Notes under the pieces: generated by a model
Database searches by the model: none
The model's input: only the letters and a program-made list of their open reading frames with translations
What the model was told of the DNA's origin: nothing
Translations under genes and position numbers: made by a program
Assembly: GCF_026210795.1 (NCBI RefSeq)
Contig: NC_089435.1
Span: 5,270,001-5,334,000, forward strand
DNA from: Rhizophagus irregularis
Taxonomy: Eukaryota > Glomeromycota > Glomeromycetes > Glomerales > Glomeraceae
Length of the DNA stretch: 64,000 nt
Reading direction: 5' to 3'
Shown: in pieces, positions 22,783 through 31,969 of the stretch
Layout of the letters: every line of letters begins with the position of its first letter
How positions within the stretch are numbered: position 1 is the stretch's first letter

Positions 22783-24016
22783 TGTAAACGGCCGAATATC
22801 AAGCACGAAAAGAAGATAAAATTCAACCGCCAAATGTAATTATTAAGTATTAAGAACGAACAAATTAATCGTGGATTGGCGTAGATGGATAAATAATTAG
22901 CCGAAAAGGATAAACATTTAAGAAGAGTAATGATCTGCATGACGTAATATTTATTGAATGATTGACAAAGAACCAATAGGATAAATAGAGTCGATCATTT
23001 GCGGCTTAGCGATCTTTACAAGAACGATAAGAAAGAATAATTATAAGCCACGAAAGATAGATTATAAGCAAAATATATAAAGTGGATTAAAAGAACATAT
23101 AAAATAATGTCGGAAAGATTAAAGAACACAAAATAATATAAAAGATAATATGAAAAGATGGCATAAAGATGGAATATAAAAGATAACATATTAAAAAGAA
23201 CATATATAAAAGATAACACAGCCACAAAAGATGAATTATATCTTTACGACATAATATTTGAAAGATTATTTTAAAGAGAAGATAGCACAGCCATAAAAGA
23301 TGGGTTATAAATTATTTCTTTACGATGTAATATTCAGATAATAGAAAAGATAATATATAAAATAATATATAAGATAGCATATTAAAAGATAGCGTATTTA
23401 AAATATAGATAGTATATTAGAAAGATAGTTCAAAGATAATATGTAAAGAACATGAAAGATAGTATATAGATAGAATAGAAAGTAGCATAAAAATTGTATA
23501 TATAGAGAACGGAATTCAAAGTAATTCCATAGTTCGCATCCACAGAACTCAATAAAATATAAGTTTCGTTTAATTATTTGTTAATGAAGTTTAATATTAA
23601 TTAAAGGTAATAGGTTCGCCCTAAACTTTAATTAATGTTTGATTAATTAATTTTAATTAATGAAAATTTAAGAAGAATTAAATATATGTTTTGAAAAGTG
23701 ATAATTCGTAGCGAGAGCTATCGAAGTTTGAAATTAAAGGTAAAAGTGGATATAATTTGAGGAAAGAGACGTATATTTTATTTTATATCGTTTAATGTTT
23801 TGTATTACTAACACTATTTATTTTATGAACCAAGAATGTTGTTGTACGTTGTTCGCTGATGTTGTTGTTTGTTAATTATGTTTTGATCACGTGCTTGTTC
23901 GTTTAATTGTTCGTTCGTTCGTTTGTTTGTTCGTTCATTCGTTCGTTCGACCATGAGAATGCCCGTTCGATGTGGCAACCTTGTAAATTGATGACAGGGG
24001 GAATTGGGGGATCTCA
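22783..24016 (+). repeat. 5' LTR
   Basis: 1,234 bp, TGTAAACGGCCG...GGGGGATCTCA. Contains AAAGAT/AAGATA-rich repeats (23040-23470) and a TTCG/TTTG microsatellite (23903-23951). A candidate TATA box and a polyadenylation motif lie inside. Followed by TA then TGGTGCATGCTCGCAAG (24019-24035), a plausible primer-binding site because it begins TGG; the matching tRNA is not identified. Confidence 0.95.
23497..23556 (+). promoter_or_regulatory. LTR promoter TATA and AATAAA signal
   Basis: GTATATATAGAGAAC at 23496-23510 is the best TATA box in the LTR. AATAAA at 23551-23556 follows about 50 bp later and would be the polyadenylation signal in the 3' copy (32738 onward). This implies a short R region. 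Inferred from motif and spacing only. Confidence 0.45.
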
Positions 24017-25587
24017 TATGGTGCATGCTCGCAAGAAAGGAAATGATCATCATCACATGATTATTATTAATATGAAAATTTAATTTCGTTGGTAAGTCAC
24101 TGATAGGTATTATTAATCAATATTTTATTTTAGAATTTATTTTTAGATTTCAGGTTTTGACGAGTTCAAAAGGAACCAATAAATCAATAAGGATTTAACG
24201 AGTTAAAAACTTGAAAAGGTGAAAGATTGGAGTTTGAAGTTGTGCAAGTAATCACTTAATCGATAGAAAGCACAAGAATGTTTCTTTCGGGAATAAAGTA
24301 CCTGAGAAATTTCATAAGGAGATGTAGAAGTTAAAGATAAATTTTGGAATAAAGATTAATAATGGGAGAACACCAATGTATTATCCGGGGTTCATCTGTG
24401 TGGTATGGGTTACCTCTGAGTTTGGATTTTGGATAAATGCTCAAGATTGGAAAATTTTTATTCTTCGACATTAAAGATTATAACGTATGGGTTACGTCAA
24501 ATCTGGATACCCAGCTCAATAAATGCGCAAATTGCTTTGGGGACGGAAAATGAAGATTGTAAAGACACCTACTATCAAGAAACATTGAATGGATAAAATA
24601 GGACAAACCTGAAAACTGTCGTGCTTTTATTCCAATGTGGGGTATCTCCAGCGGGTAAAAGATAGAGATAAGCTCAGTATAGGTCAGGAAGATAAGTTGG
24701 TTAGACGAGTTTTGAGGATAGCAGATGACTTTTGAAACTGGATTTTGGAAGGTTAGATTCACCCGTTGAGAAACGAGTCGGCCAACGAAGAAGGAAAAAA
24801 CGGACACGTTGTATTGTTACAGGTCCTAGGCTACATTTCAGATGAGGGTTCCTGGTGTAGTGTCCTAGTTCACGCTCTCACTACAATGTTCCGTTAAAAG
24901 AAGAAAAAATAGAAGGATATTTACACATTAACGAGCCGTATAATGAACATTACGTGCAGTATTTAATAATAGAGTAAAATCCGAAAAGAAGGACATTTAT
25001 TTAAAAGAAGAACATTTATTTGAAAAGAAGGATATTTATTTGAAAAGAACGACATTTTGTGTGTTATAGATTAATTTATATAATATAGAATATATAGTAA
25101 GAAGGATTTATATGGACGATAAGAAAGATTGGAAATTCGCAAACCTTAAAAGTTACGAAAATTTTGAAGTTTGTGATATGTGAAATTATGGATCTTGGTG
25201 ACAAAAAGATGTGACAAAAAGAGGTGATAAGTGAAACTATGAATCACGGTGACGAAAAGATGTGACATGTGAAATTATGGAAATCGGTGATAAAAGATAA
25301 ATTTTAGGGCGCAGTAAAAACCTCCGCAGCCTGAGGAGATTGTGGACTTAGAAAAATTTTTGAAATTTTATGGCGCAGTAAAAATTAATAGTAAAATATA
25401 GCGTAGTAAATATATAGAACTGAAAGATGGAATTTAAAGATTGAGAGAAGTAATCTATTTGAAGATAAAAAGAATGTTTAGAAGATCAAAAATAGAAACG
25501 ATAAGAGTGAAATATATATATATATAGAGAGAGGAGTCCGATTGAAATTCTGGATGGATATTCATGGCAATTTAACTAAAGCATACA
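24017..25587 (+). other. Retrotransposon leader, no ORF
   Basis: 1,571 bp between the 5' LTR and gag with stops in all frames. Features: the putative primer-binding site at 24019; four copies of a GAAAAGAAGGACATTTATTT unit at 24988-25059; a repeated GTGACAAAAAGATGTGAC/GTGAAATTATGGA unit at 25170-25290; and GGCGCAGTAAAAA repeated at 25308-25400. It could hold the packaging signal. Minus-strand ORFs here are unsupported. Confidence 0.5.
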
Positions 25588-28500
25588 ATGGAATGGTACC
25601 ATCAATGGGAAAGCGAATATAGAACACATAAAGAAGAACACGAATTAGGAACGGAAGAATTGGACGAATGTTTAAATTGTGAATTATGTTATCCAATAGT
25701 AAATGAACCAATAGTATTCAAGAAATTTTGGGACGCATTATTTAAATTTGAAGATGCAATAATAATATATAATGACGTAACAATTAAGGGAGTATTAGAT
25801 TTATTAAGTATGAACAATTCAGAAAGAGAGGATACAATACATAAAGGAAAATGCAGAGATATAATGGATAGAATAACAGAATCAATAAGATATAGAATAC
25901 AACCAAAGATGAAAGAAAAAGGATTACGAACAATTATATTAGTAATTGTAAGAGATTGTATTGAAAGAAATCTGGAGAATGAAGTATTTGATAGATTAAT
26001 TGGAAATCCTGAATTAATAGAACACAAATATATTTTGGAAGATTGGGATGTTGAAAGAAGGTTTGAAAAATTTTGGCAATGGTATAGAATCACATCGAAA
26101 GAAATTGGACCATTACGAGTAAAGATAGGAGCAATAAAGACATTTAGGGAATTACTATATGAAGAAGAAGGAATAGCTATGAATGAAGAGAAAGTAAAGG
26201 AACTAATGTCCGATGTAGAATATGAGAACATACATATAGAAAATGTTCATGAATATCATAGGAATATGGTACAAAAGATAATAAGAATATTTATAGATAC
26301 TAGGGGTTTTACAAAAGAACCAGAAGATTCAGAAAGTGAAGATAGTCCAGCAAGTTACGAGTTGGAAAATGATTCTGAGGAAGAATTAGAGATAATAATA
26401 GGAGACAAATCATGGAAATTTAGTGAATTAAGAAGAAGGTCAAATGTTATGGATAAAGATCAACTGAGGTACATTTGGAAGATAGGAATAAAGTTGATGA
26501 TAGAAATGGATATATTGGTAACGAGAATATTTATGGACAAAATTCAAGAGGTAGAGGAATTGGATGAAAGAGAAAAAGAATTGAGGATAAAAGAATGGTT
26601 AGAAAAAGAAACAATAATGTGTGAAAAATGTGGTAATAGAAGGTTCGAAATGGACGAAGCGGATAGCGAGTGCGGGGAATGTGTTAAAGAAGCGCAGAAG
26701 AATGAACAAGATGAGCTAATAGAATTAAGAAACAACTTAGAAAAATTGGGATATGAAATAGATGTGTCAGAAATTCAAAGAATGAAGAGTTTTGGGGTAA
26801 ATAATCGAATAATGGTAACTAAAGAATTTGTGGAAGAATATATGGAAGTGATAGATTTGGAAGATAAAGAATTAAGAAAAGAAATCCATAAGTGGTTAAA
26901 CAAGAATACAACTTGGTGCGAAAGATGTGAAATAAGATGGATGAATGATATGTTTAGATTAGGATGGATGGATGATATGTCTAGAGTAAGAGGAATGGTA
27001 TGCAAAGATTGTGAAGAAGAAAATATCGATGAAATTGATGATCGGGTAAAAAGATTACAGAAGATTTTTGAAGATATTGGAACAATAATAACTGAAGAAG
27101 AATTGTTGAGATTAACTAGTATGGGATATACAGATGGAGAAATTTTAGATAAAGAATTCATTGAAATCTTTCAAGAAAATAAAAATAAGTCGGAAAAAGA
27201 ATTGAAGAAAAAGTTAGATAAGTTGTTGAAAGGACAAACAGGAACAATAGATAGTGAAGAAAGTGGCGAAAGAAGCGATAATGAAGAATCAGAAGAAGAT
27301 AATACAGATGATTCAGAAAAGATTGGAGAAATATTAAGTCCGGATGAAAGATGGGATGAAGATATTGAAAATTTTAACGAAGAAGAATTTGAAGATGAAG
27401 TTGAAAATGTTATAAATAGAGGGGATAGCGACTTAAGTCAAAACTCAGATACGAATAGTTCATTAAATATTAAAAATTCTGACAACGAAAGTGAATTATC
27501 TGATTACAATTTACAAGATTTATTTCAAGAGAATATATTGAAGATGGCAACTGAGGGTCAAATAAAAAGAGTGATAGAAAATGCTTTAGGTTTTCCAGCA
27601 AATACTTTGAACGCAGCAGTAGGAGCAGGAGGAAGTTTGATAGAAAGGATCGAAAATGCAGGGAACGAAGCAGGAGGAACAATTAGTATACCACTCTTTT
27701 ATGGAAGAGAAGATGAAGATGTTACTGATTGGGTTAGACAATTCGAGGTAGCATTTGCAGCAGTCGGAAAAGCAGCGGGGGCTAATGGCGTAAGACAAGC
27801 GGTATACGCAGCAGCACATTTAAGAGGGGCAGCAGCACAATGGTATAATGAAATGAAAGAAGTAAATGCGGGAAACTTAGTGAATTGGGCAGATGCAGAT
27901 AATGATAATGATTTAAAGCATAGAATAAAAAGAAGATTTACCAGAGAGGATGTTAGAAGAAAGAAAATGCTAGAATTAAGAAAAACCCGACAAGAAACAA
28001 GTGAAAGTGTTGAAGAATATACAAGAAGATTTAGACAAATATTAAGAATAGCAACTAGAGGACATGCCTTAGCAGACGAATATCAAGTAGATTTTTATAT
28101 TGAAGGATTAGAACCAACAATAGGGTATCAAGTTAGAAGACAGAATCCAGCGAACTTAAATGGGGCGATAGAAATAGCAGTAAGGGAAGAAGGTGCGAAA
28201 GACGAATTTTTAAGAAAAGCAATAGGAACGTCAATTAGTACGAAGATAGACATCGGAAAAGACGATAATAGACAAAATATGTTCGCAAAACCATTGAACG
28301 AAAATTATGAGGACGAATTAGCTGAAATGTTTAAAGAAAAGGCAAAAATCAGTAAATTAGAAGCACAAATAGCAAGTATGGAGAGAAGATTAAATAACGA
28401 TAATAGGAATAGGTATCGATCAAATATGGGAAGGAGATTAAATAATGGTAATAGGAATAGTTATCAACCAAATCAGATTAGGGTACCAACATGTTACGGA

Positions 28501-29181
28501 TGTAATAGAGTGGGGCATTATAAGAATAATTGTCCTGAAGGAAGGAATGCAAGATTAAATATGATAGACGAATATGATGATCAAGAAGAATACTATTATG
28601 ATGAATATGGATACGAGGAACCACAATACGGTGAAATGTATTATACACAAGGCTATTACGATGATTATGAAGATAGAGAATTAAATTATCATAGTGAATT
28701 ATACGCAAAAGATGACGCAGTAAAAGGAAGAAGACAATCAAGAAGAACGAGTCCAATAGTGGGATATAAAAACAATGATGAAGGAAGAAATTTACAAGAA
28801 GAATTAAGAGAAGCAGGAAATAGAATGGATGATAGAGAAATACCAACTGGTACAACAGCACCAAATTATATACCTGAACGAACTGAACAAAATGGGGATA
28901 GACCAATGGGACCAAAAGGAATGAGGTGGAGTAATAAAAGGCAAGCTTATTACGACCCAACAGAAGGACTAAGAAAATGGAGAGAAGCAGGAGGACCAAC
29001 AAAGCCCAGAGAATATGGACCAAGACTAACTGACGGAATACCACCTTATGACATTGTGGAAGATGTGAAAAATTGTAGAGCGAATATAACATATGGACAA
29101 TTAGTAAACGGGAATCCTAAGTACCATAAACAATTAAGAGAAGGAACATATAGACCAAGAAGTATAAACGAGAAAAATTGA
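25588..29181 (+). CDS. gag: Gag polyprotein with a 650-residue N-terminal extension
   Basis: 1,197 aa. Residues 700-870 are a retrotransposon gag (capsid-type) domain: IPLFYGREDEDVTDWVRQFE, AAHLRGAAAQWY, RRFTRED, VEEYTRRFRQILR, DFYIEGLEP. A CCHC zinc knuckle follows at 969-982 (CYGCNRVGHYKNNC). A Tyr/Glu/Asp-rich linker runs 993-1040, and the ANITYGQLVNGNPKYHKQLR motif at 1165-1184 normally leads into protease. Residues 1-650 match no Gag region I know. They start with a C28-x2-C31-x2-C34 cluster and hold three related segments of about 90 residues (about 290-380, 385-480, 485-550); the first two carry CxxC pairs (C345/C348 with C362/C365, and C444/C447 with C472/C475). A very acidic linker follows (555-650). 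Ends at TGA with CTA after it, and the protease ORF continues in the same frame. ATG 25588 is the first Met of the frame. Confidence 0.88.
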   Translation: MEWYHQWESEYRTHKEEHELGTEELDECLNCELCYPIVNEPIVFKKFWDALFKFEDAIIIYNDVTIKGVLDLLSMNNSEREDTIHKGKCRDIMDRITESIRYRIQPKMKEKGLRTIILVIVRDCIERNLENEVFDRLIGNPELIEHKYILEDWDVERRFEKFWQWYRITSKEIGPLRVKIGAIKTFRELLYEEEGIAMNEEKVKELMSDVEYENIHIENVHEYHRNMVQKIIRIFIDTRGFTKEPEDSESEDSPASYELENDSEEELEIIIGDKSWKFSELRRRSNVMDKDQLRYIWKIGIKLMIEMDILVTRIFMDKIQEVEELDEREKELRIKEWLEKETIMCEKCGNRRFEMDEADSECGECVKEAQKNEQDELIELRNNLEKLGYEIDVSEIQRMKSFGVNNRIMVTKEFVEEYMEVIDLEDKELRKEIHKWLNKNTTWCERCEIRWMNDMFRLGWMDDMSRVRGMVCKDCEEENIDEIDDRVKRLQKIFEDIGTIITEEELLRLTSMGYTDGEILDKEFIEIFQENKNKSEKELKKKLDKLLKGQTGTIDSEESGERSDNEESEEDNTDDSEKIGEILSPDERWDEDIENFNEEEFEDEVENVINRGDSDLSQNSDTNSSLNIKNSDNESELSDYNLQDLFQENILKMATEGQIKRVIENALGFPANTLNAAVGAGGSLIERIENAGNEAGGTISIPLFYGREDEDVTDWVRQFEVAFAAVGKAAGANGVRQAVYAAAHLRGAAAQWYNEMKEVNAGNLVNWADADNDNDLKHRIKRRFTREDVRRKKMLELRKTRQETSESVEEYTRRFRQILRIATRGHALADEYQVDFYIEGLEPTIGYQVRRQNPANLNGAIEIAVREEGAKDEFLRKAIGTSISTKIDIGKDDNRQNMFAKPLNENYEDELAEMFKEKAKISKLEAQIASMERRLNNDNRNRYRSNMGRRLNNGNRNSYQPNQIRVPTCYGCNRVGHYKNNCPEGRNARLNMIDEYDDQEEYYYDEYGYEEPQYGEMYYTQGYYDDYEDRELNYHSELYAKDDAVKGRRQSRRTSPIVGYKNNDEGRNLQEELREAGNRMDDREIPTGTTAPNYIPERTEQNGDRPMGPKGMRWSNKRQAYYDPTEGLRKWREAGGPTKPREYGPRLTDGIPPYDIVEDVKNCRANITYGQLVNGNPKYHKQLREGTYRPRSINEKN

Positions 29182-29694
29182 CTACACTCGGTGGGAACTA
29201 TGAAAGATGAAGAGAAAAGAACTACAGCGATGAGAACGGAATTAGAAGTTGAAGATCAATTAGTGAGTGTAATAATAGATACCGGAGCAGCAGTAAGCGT
29301 GATAACAGATAAATTAAGAAGAAGATTGAATATACCTATATTTGGAAAAAGTAAATTTAGATGTACAATAGCAAATGGGCAAAAGATAGCAGCATTAGGA
29401 AAGGCAAATATAACTTTAAGATACAAAGATGAATTAGAGATATTAAGAGACGTTGAAGTAATCGATTCAGAAGAGGAGGATCTAATTTTGGGAAATGATA
29501 TATGGAAGCTGTATAATGCAAAAATAAATTTCGAAGATCATACCTTAAGAATAGAAGAACGGGGAGAAATAATAACGATCCCAGTAGGATATGAAAGAGA
29601 AGCAATATATGAAAGCGAAGAGAGCGAGGACGATGAAGAATATGAAAGTAACGATGAGGGAGAGGTATTCAAAATGCACCAGAATTTTAAATAG
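29182..29694 (+). CDS. pro: Retropepsin-like aspartic protease (same frame as gag)
   Basis: Lies in the gag frame directly after the gag TGA (29179-29181). The first ATG in this segment is at 29200; without a good separate start, expression by read-through is more likely. The active-site motif is IIDTGAAVSVI (Asp about 13 codons after the second Met block) and the second conserved block is LILGNDIW, as in Ty3/Gypsy proteases. The last 30 residues are acidic (SEESEDDEEYESNDEGE). Ends TAG 29692-29694. It would process Gag and Gag-Pol polyproteins in particles. About 170 aa. Confidence 0.85.
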   Translation, partial: LHSVGTMKDEEKRTTAMRTELEVEDQLVSVIIDTGAAVSVITDKLRRRLNIPIFGKSKFRCTIANGQKIAALGKANITLRYKDELEILRDVEVIDSEEEDLILGNDIWKLYNAKINFEDHTLRIEERGEIITIPVGYEREAIYESEESEDDEEYESNDEGEVFKMHQNFK

Positions 29695-29729
29695 AGAGTC
29701 TTGGCTCTGAAGAGAGAGAGACGGAAAAG

Positions 29730-31817
29730 ATGCTTAAACCTAGTGAAAAATTTATGCAGAAATTAAGTATAGGGAAAGTGGAAGAACCAATTTGGGAAAA
29801 TATGGTAAAATTATTATTAAAATACCAAGATATTTTGGAATATGACAAAGAAATAGAAGGAAGAACAAAAGCGGCGCAACATGAGATAAAAATAAAAGAT
29901 GGGGTAGAACCAATAAAGCAAAGAAGATACAAAGAAACAGATGAGAAGGCAAAATTTATAAGTGAAGAAGTAGATAAATTATTAAGACAAGGAAGGATAA
30001 GAAAATCAAAGAGTCCGTGGAGTTCACCGGTTACATTAGCAGGAAAGAAAACAGGAAAATATAGATTTTGTATTGATTACAGAAAGTTAAACAAGATAAC
30101 TATAATGGATAGTTTTCCTTTACCAAGGATGGATGAATTGTTAGACAAATATAGAAAAGCAAAATGGTTTTCAAGTATAGATTTAGCGGCGGGATTTAAT
30201 CAAGTAGAAATGAAAGAAGAAGACAAAGAAAAAACAGCATTTGTATGTTCAAAGGGATTATTTGAATATAATGTAATGCCGTTCGGTTTAACGAACGCAC
30301 CAGCAACATTTCAGAGATTAATGGATGAAATATTAGAAGAATACATAAACGATTTTGTGGTAGTATATATCGATGATATTATGATATATTCAGAAAATTT
30401 AAAAGACCATATGGAACATGTGGAAAAAGTATTAAAGAAGCTACAGGAGAATAATTTGATAATAAAATTAAAGAAATGTAGATTTTTGGAAAGAAATATA
30501 GAATTTTTAGGACATATAGTAGGAAATGATGGATTAAGGCCAGACGATAAAAAGATAGAAAAGATAAAAGAAATGAAGGCACCAACAACAGTGAAAGAAG
30601 TTAGATCATTTTTAGGACTTTGCTCATATTACAGAAAATTTGTGAAGAATTTTTCAAAGATAGCAAGACCAATAAGTGATTTGAGAAAGAAGGGAATACC
30701 TTTTATTTGGGGAAGAGAACAACAAGAAGCGTTTGAAAAATTGAAAGAAAAGTTAATACAATATCCAATATTGCGACATCCAGATTGGAAGAAAGAATTT
30801 TTATTAATAACAGATGCATCAGGAAAAGGATTAGGCGCAGTATTGAGTCAAAAAGATGAAAAAGGAAAAGAAGTAGTAATAGCATATGCAAGTAGAAGTT
30901 TATTACCAGCGGAAGAAAATTATCCGATAACAGAGTTGGAATGTTTAGGAATAGTTTGGGGAATCCAACATTTTCATAAATATTTAATCGATAGAAAATT
31001 TAAAGTAATAACAGATCACAGTGCATTAAAGGGATTAATGAATGCGAAGATACCAAAAGGAAGAAGAGCAAGATGGGTAATGGAATTACAGCAATATAAT
31101 TTTGAAGTAGTACACAGGTCGGGAAAAGAAAACACGAACGCTGACGCATTAAGTAGATTATTAAAGATAGTGGAGGAACAACCAGAAATAGTAATAATCG
31201 ACGGAGTAGACGGATTGGGAAAAACAAGTATAGTACAAAATTTAATTGGAGAATGGGAAAAACAAGGATTAAAAGTAAGATTCAATACTTATAAAAGAAG
31301 AAGAAAAGATAAAGATGAATTTCACGAATCAAAGATGGATACAGAATGGAAATTCAGAAAAGAAGTAGTGGAACAAATAAATAGAAGAATGTTAGAATAT
31401 GATGAAGATACAGATATAATAATTTTAGACAAATCACCATATTGTGAATATTATTATCAAAAGACGAAAAGTTTTGACAGAGGGTTAATTACTCCACATG
31501 GAAATCATGAGATGGAAAAAGAAATATTTAGATTGAAAGAAACAATAGATAAATCAATAGTGATATTTTTAGAAAAAGATGGCAATGTATGTTGGGAAAA
31601 TTACATTGGAAGAGAAACAAAGAAAACGGAAAAATCATCATATCCAACATTAAAAAAGGATGAATATTTGGACATGGTTAAAATGTTTGAAGAAAATCAG
31701 AGCGTATACAAATATACCAAAAGATACAGTCGAGTAAAAGTTAAAAATGACAATAGTAGTTGGAGAAAAGTATTTAAAGAGGTGGAAAAATGGAGAATGG
31801 TTAAAGAAATTTTATGA
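29730..31817 (+). CDS. pol: Reverse transcriptase-RNase H-thymidylate kinase-like fusion, no integrase
   Basis: 695 aa. RT: FCIDYRKLNKITI (113-125), SSIDLAAGFNQVEM (D151), MPFGLTNAPATFQRLMD, and the catalytic YIDDIMIYS (213-221). The connection ends around SFLGLCSYYRKFV. RNase H: TDASGKGLGAVL (D362), ELECLGIVW (E402/E404), ITDHSAL (D429), NTNADALSRLL (D472). From 485 the usual integrase is absent. Instead VIIDGVDGLGKTS (487-500) is a Walker A of the thymidylate/deoxynucleotide kinase style. IIILDKSPYCEYYYQ (563-577) matches the DR-x-S...AYQ position, and FDRGLITPHGN and VIFLEKDGN follow. The rest resembles the LID and C-terminal helices of thymidylate kinases. The frame is -1 relative to protease with almost no overlap; ATG 29730 is 35 nt past the protease stop. 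The family of the last domain is inferred from motifs only. Confidence 0.9.
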   Translation: MLKPSEKFMQKLSIGKVEEPIWENMVKLLLKYQDILEYDKEIEGRTKAAQHEIKIKDGVEPIKQRRYKETDEKAKFISEEVDKLLRQGRIRKSKSPWSSPVTLAGKKTGKYRFCIDYRKLNKITIMDSFPLPRMDELLDKYRKAKWFSSIDLAAGFNQVEMKEEDKEKTAFVCSKGLFEYNVMPFGLTNAPATFQRLMDEILEEYINDFVVVYIDDIMIYSENLKDHMEHVEKVLKKLQENNLIIKLKKCRFLERNIEFLGHIVGNDGLRPDDKKIEKIKEMKAPTTVKEVRSFLGLCSYYRKFVKNFSKIARPISDLRKKGIPFIWGREQQEAFEKLKEKLIQYPILRHPDWKKEFLLITDASGKGLGAVLSQKDEKGKEVVIAYASRSLLPAEENYPITELECLGIVWGIQHFHKYLIDRKFKVITDHSALKGLMNAKIPKGRRARWVMELQQYNFEVVHRSGKENTNADALSRLLKIVEEQPEIVIIDGVDGLGKTSIVQNLIGEWEKQGLKVRFNTYKRRRKDKDEFHESKMDTEWKFRKEVVEQINRRMLEYDEDTDIIILDKSPYCEYYYQKTKSFDRGLITPHGNHEMEKEIFRLKETIDKSIVIFLEKDGNVCWENYIGRETKKTEKSSYPTLKKDEYLDMVKMFEENQSVYKYTKRYSRVKVKNDNSSWRKVFKEVEKWRMVKEIL

Positions 31818-31969
31818 TCGAGGGGGATTTACACCAAGAATAGTAATTAAAGGAAAAGAGGTATTCGATAAGACCCGAGTTCGATTCAATTAGAATTATT
31901 ATGAACGAGACCCGAGTTCGATTCTTTTAAAGTTATTTGTGAGGTCACAAATAGCGAAGAGGGGGATAA
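31818..31969 (+). other. 3' internal region with purine tract
   Basis: GACCCGAGTTCGATTC occurs twice (31871-31886 and 31909-31924), each like a pol III B-box (GTTCGATTC). The sequence GCGAAGAGGGGGA at 31954-31966 is the polypurine tract, three bases before the TG of the 3' LTR. Confidence 0.65.

Noticed and set aside
23903-23951. TTCG/TTTG-rich run as a possible CRISPR or telomere repeat
   Set aside because: Simple microsatellite within the LTR, present in both LTR copies; no spacers, and a CRISPR would not be expected in this eukaryote.
24478-24807. 109-codon minus-strand ORF in the retrotransposon leader
   Set aside because: No motif, opposite to all retrotransposon genes, and in a region with leader-like repeats. 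It was checked as a possible integrase and has no HHCC or DDE pattern.
25689-29092. Several minus-strand ORFs under gag (for example 25689-26231 and 28478-29092)
   Set aside because: Antisense shadows of an A-rich, stop-poor coding strand; low-complexity Ser/Leu/Phe products without motifs.
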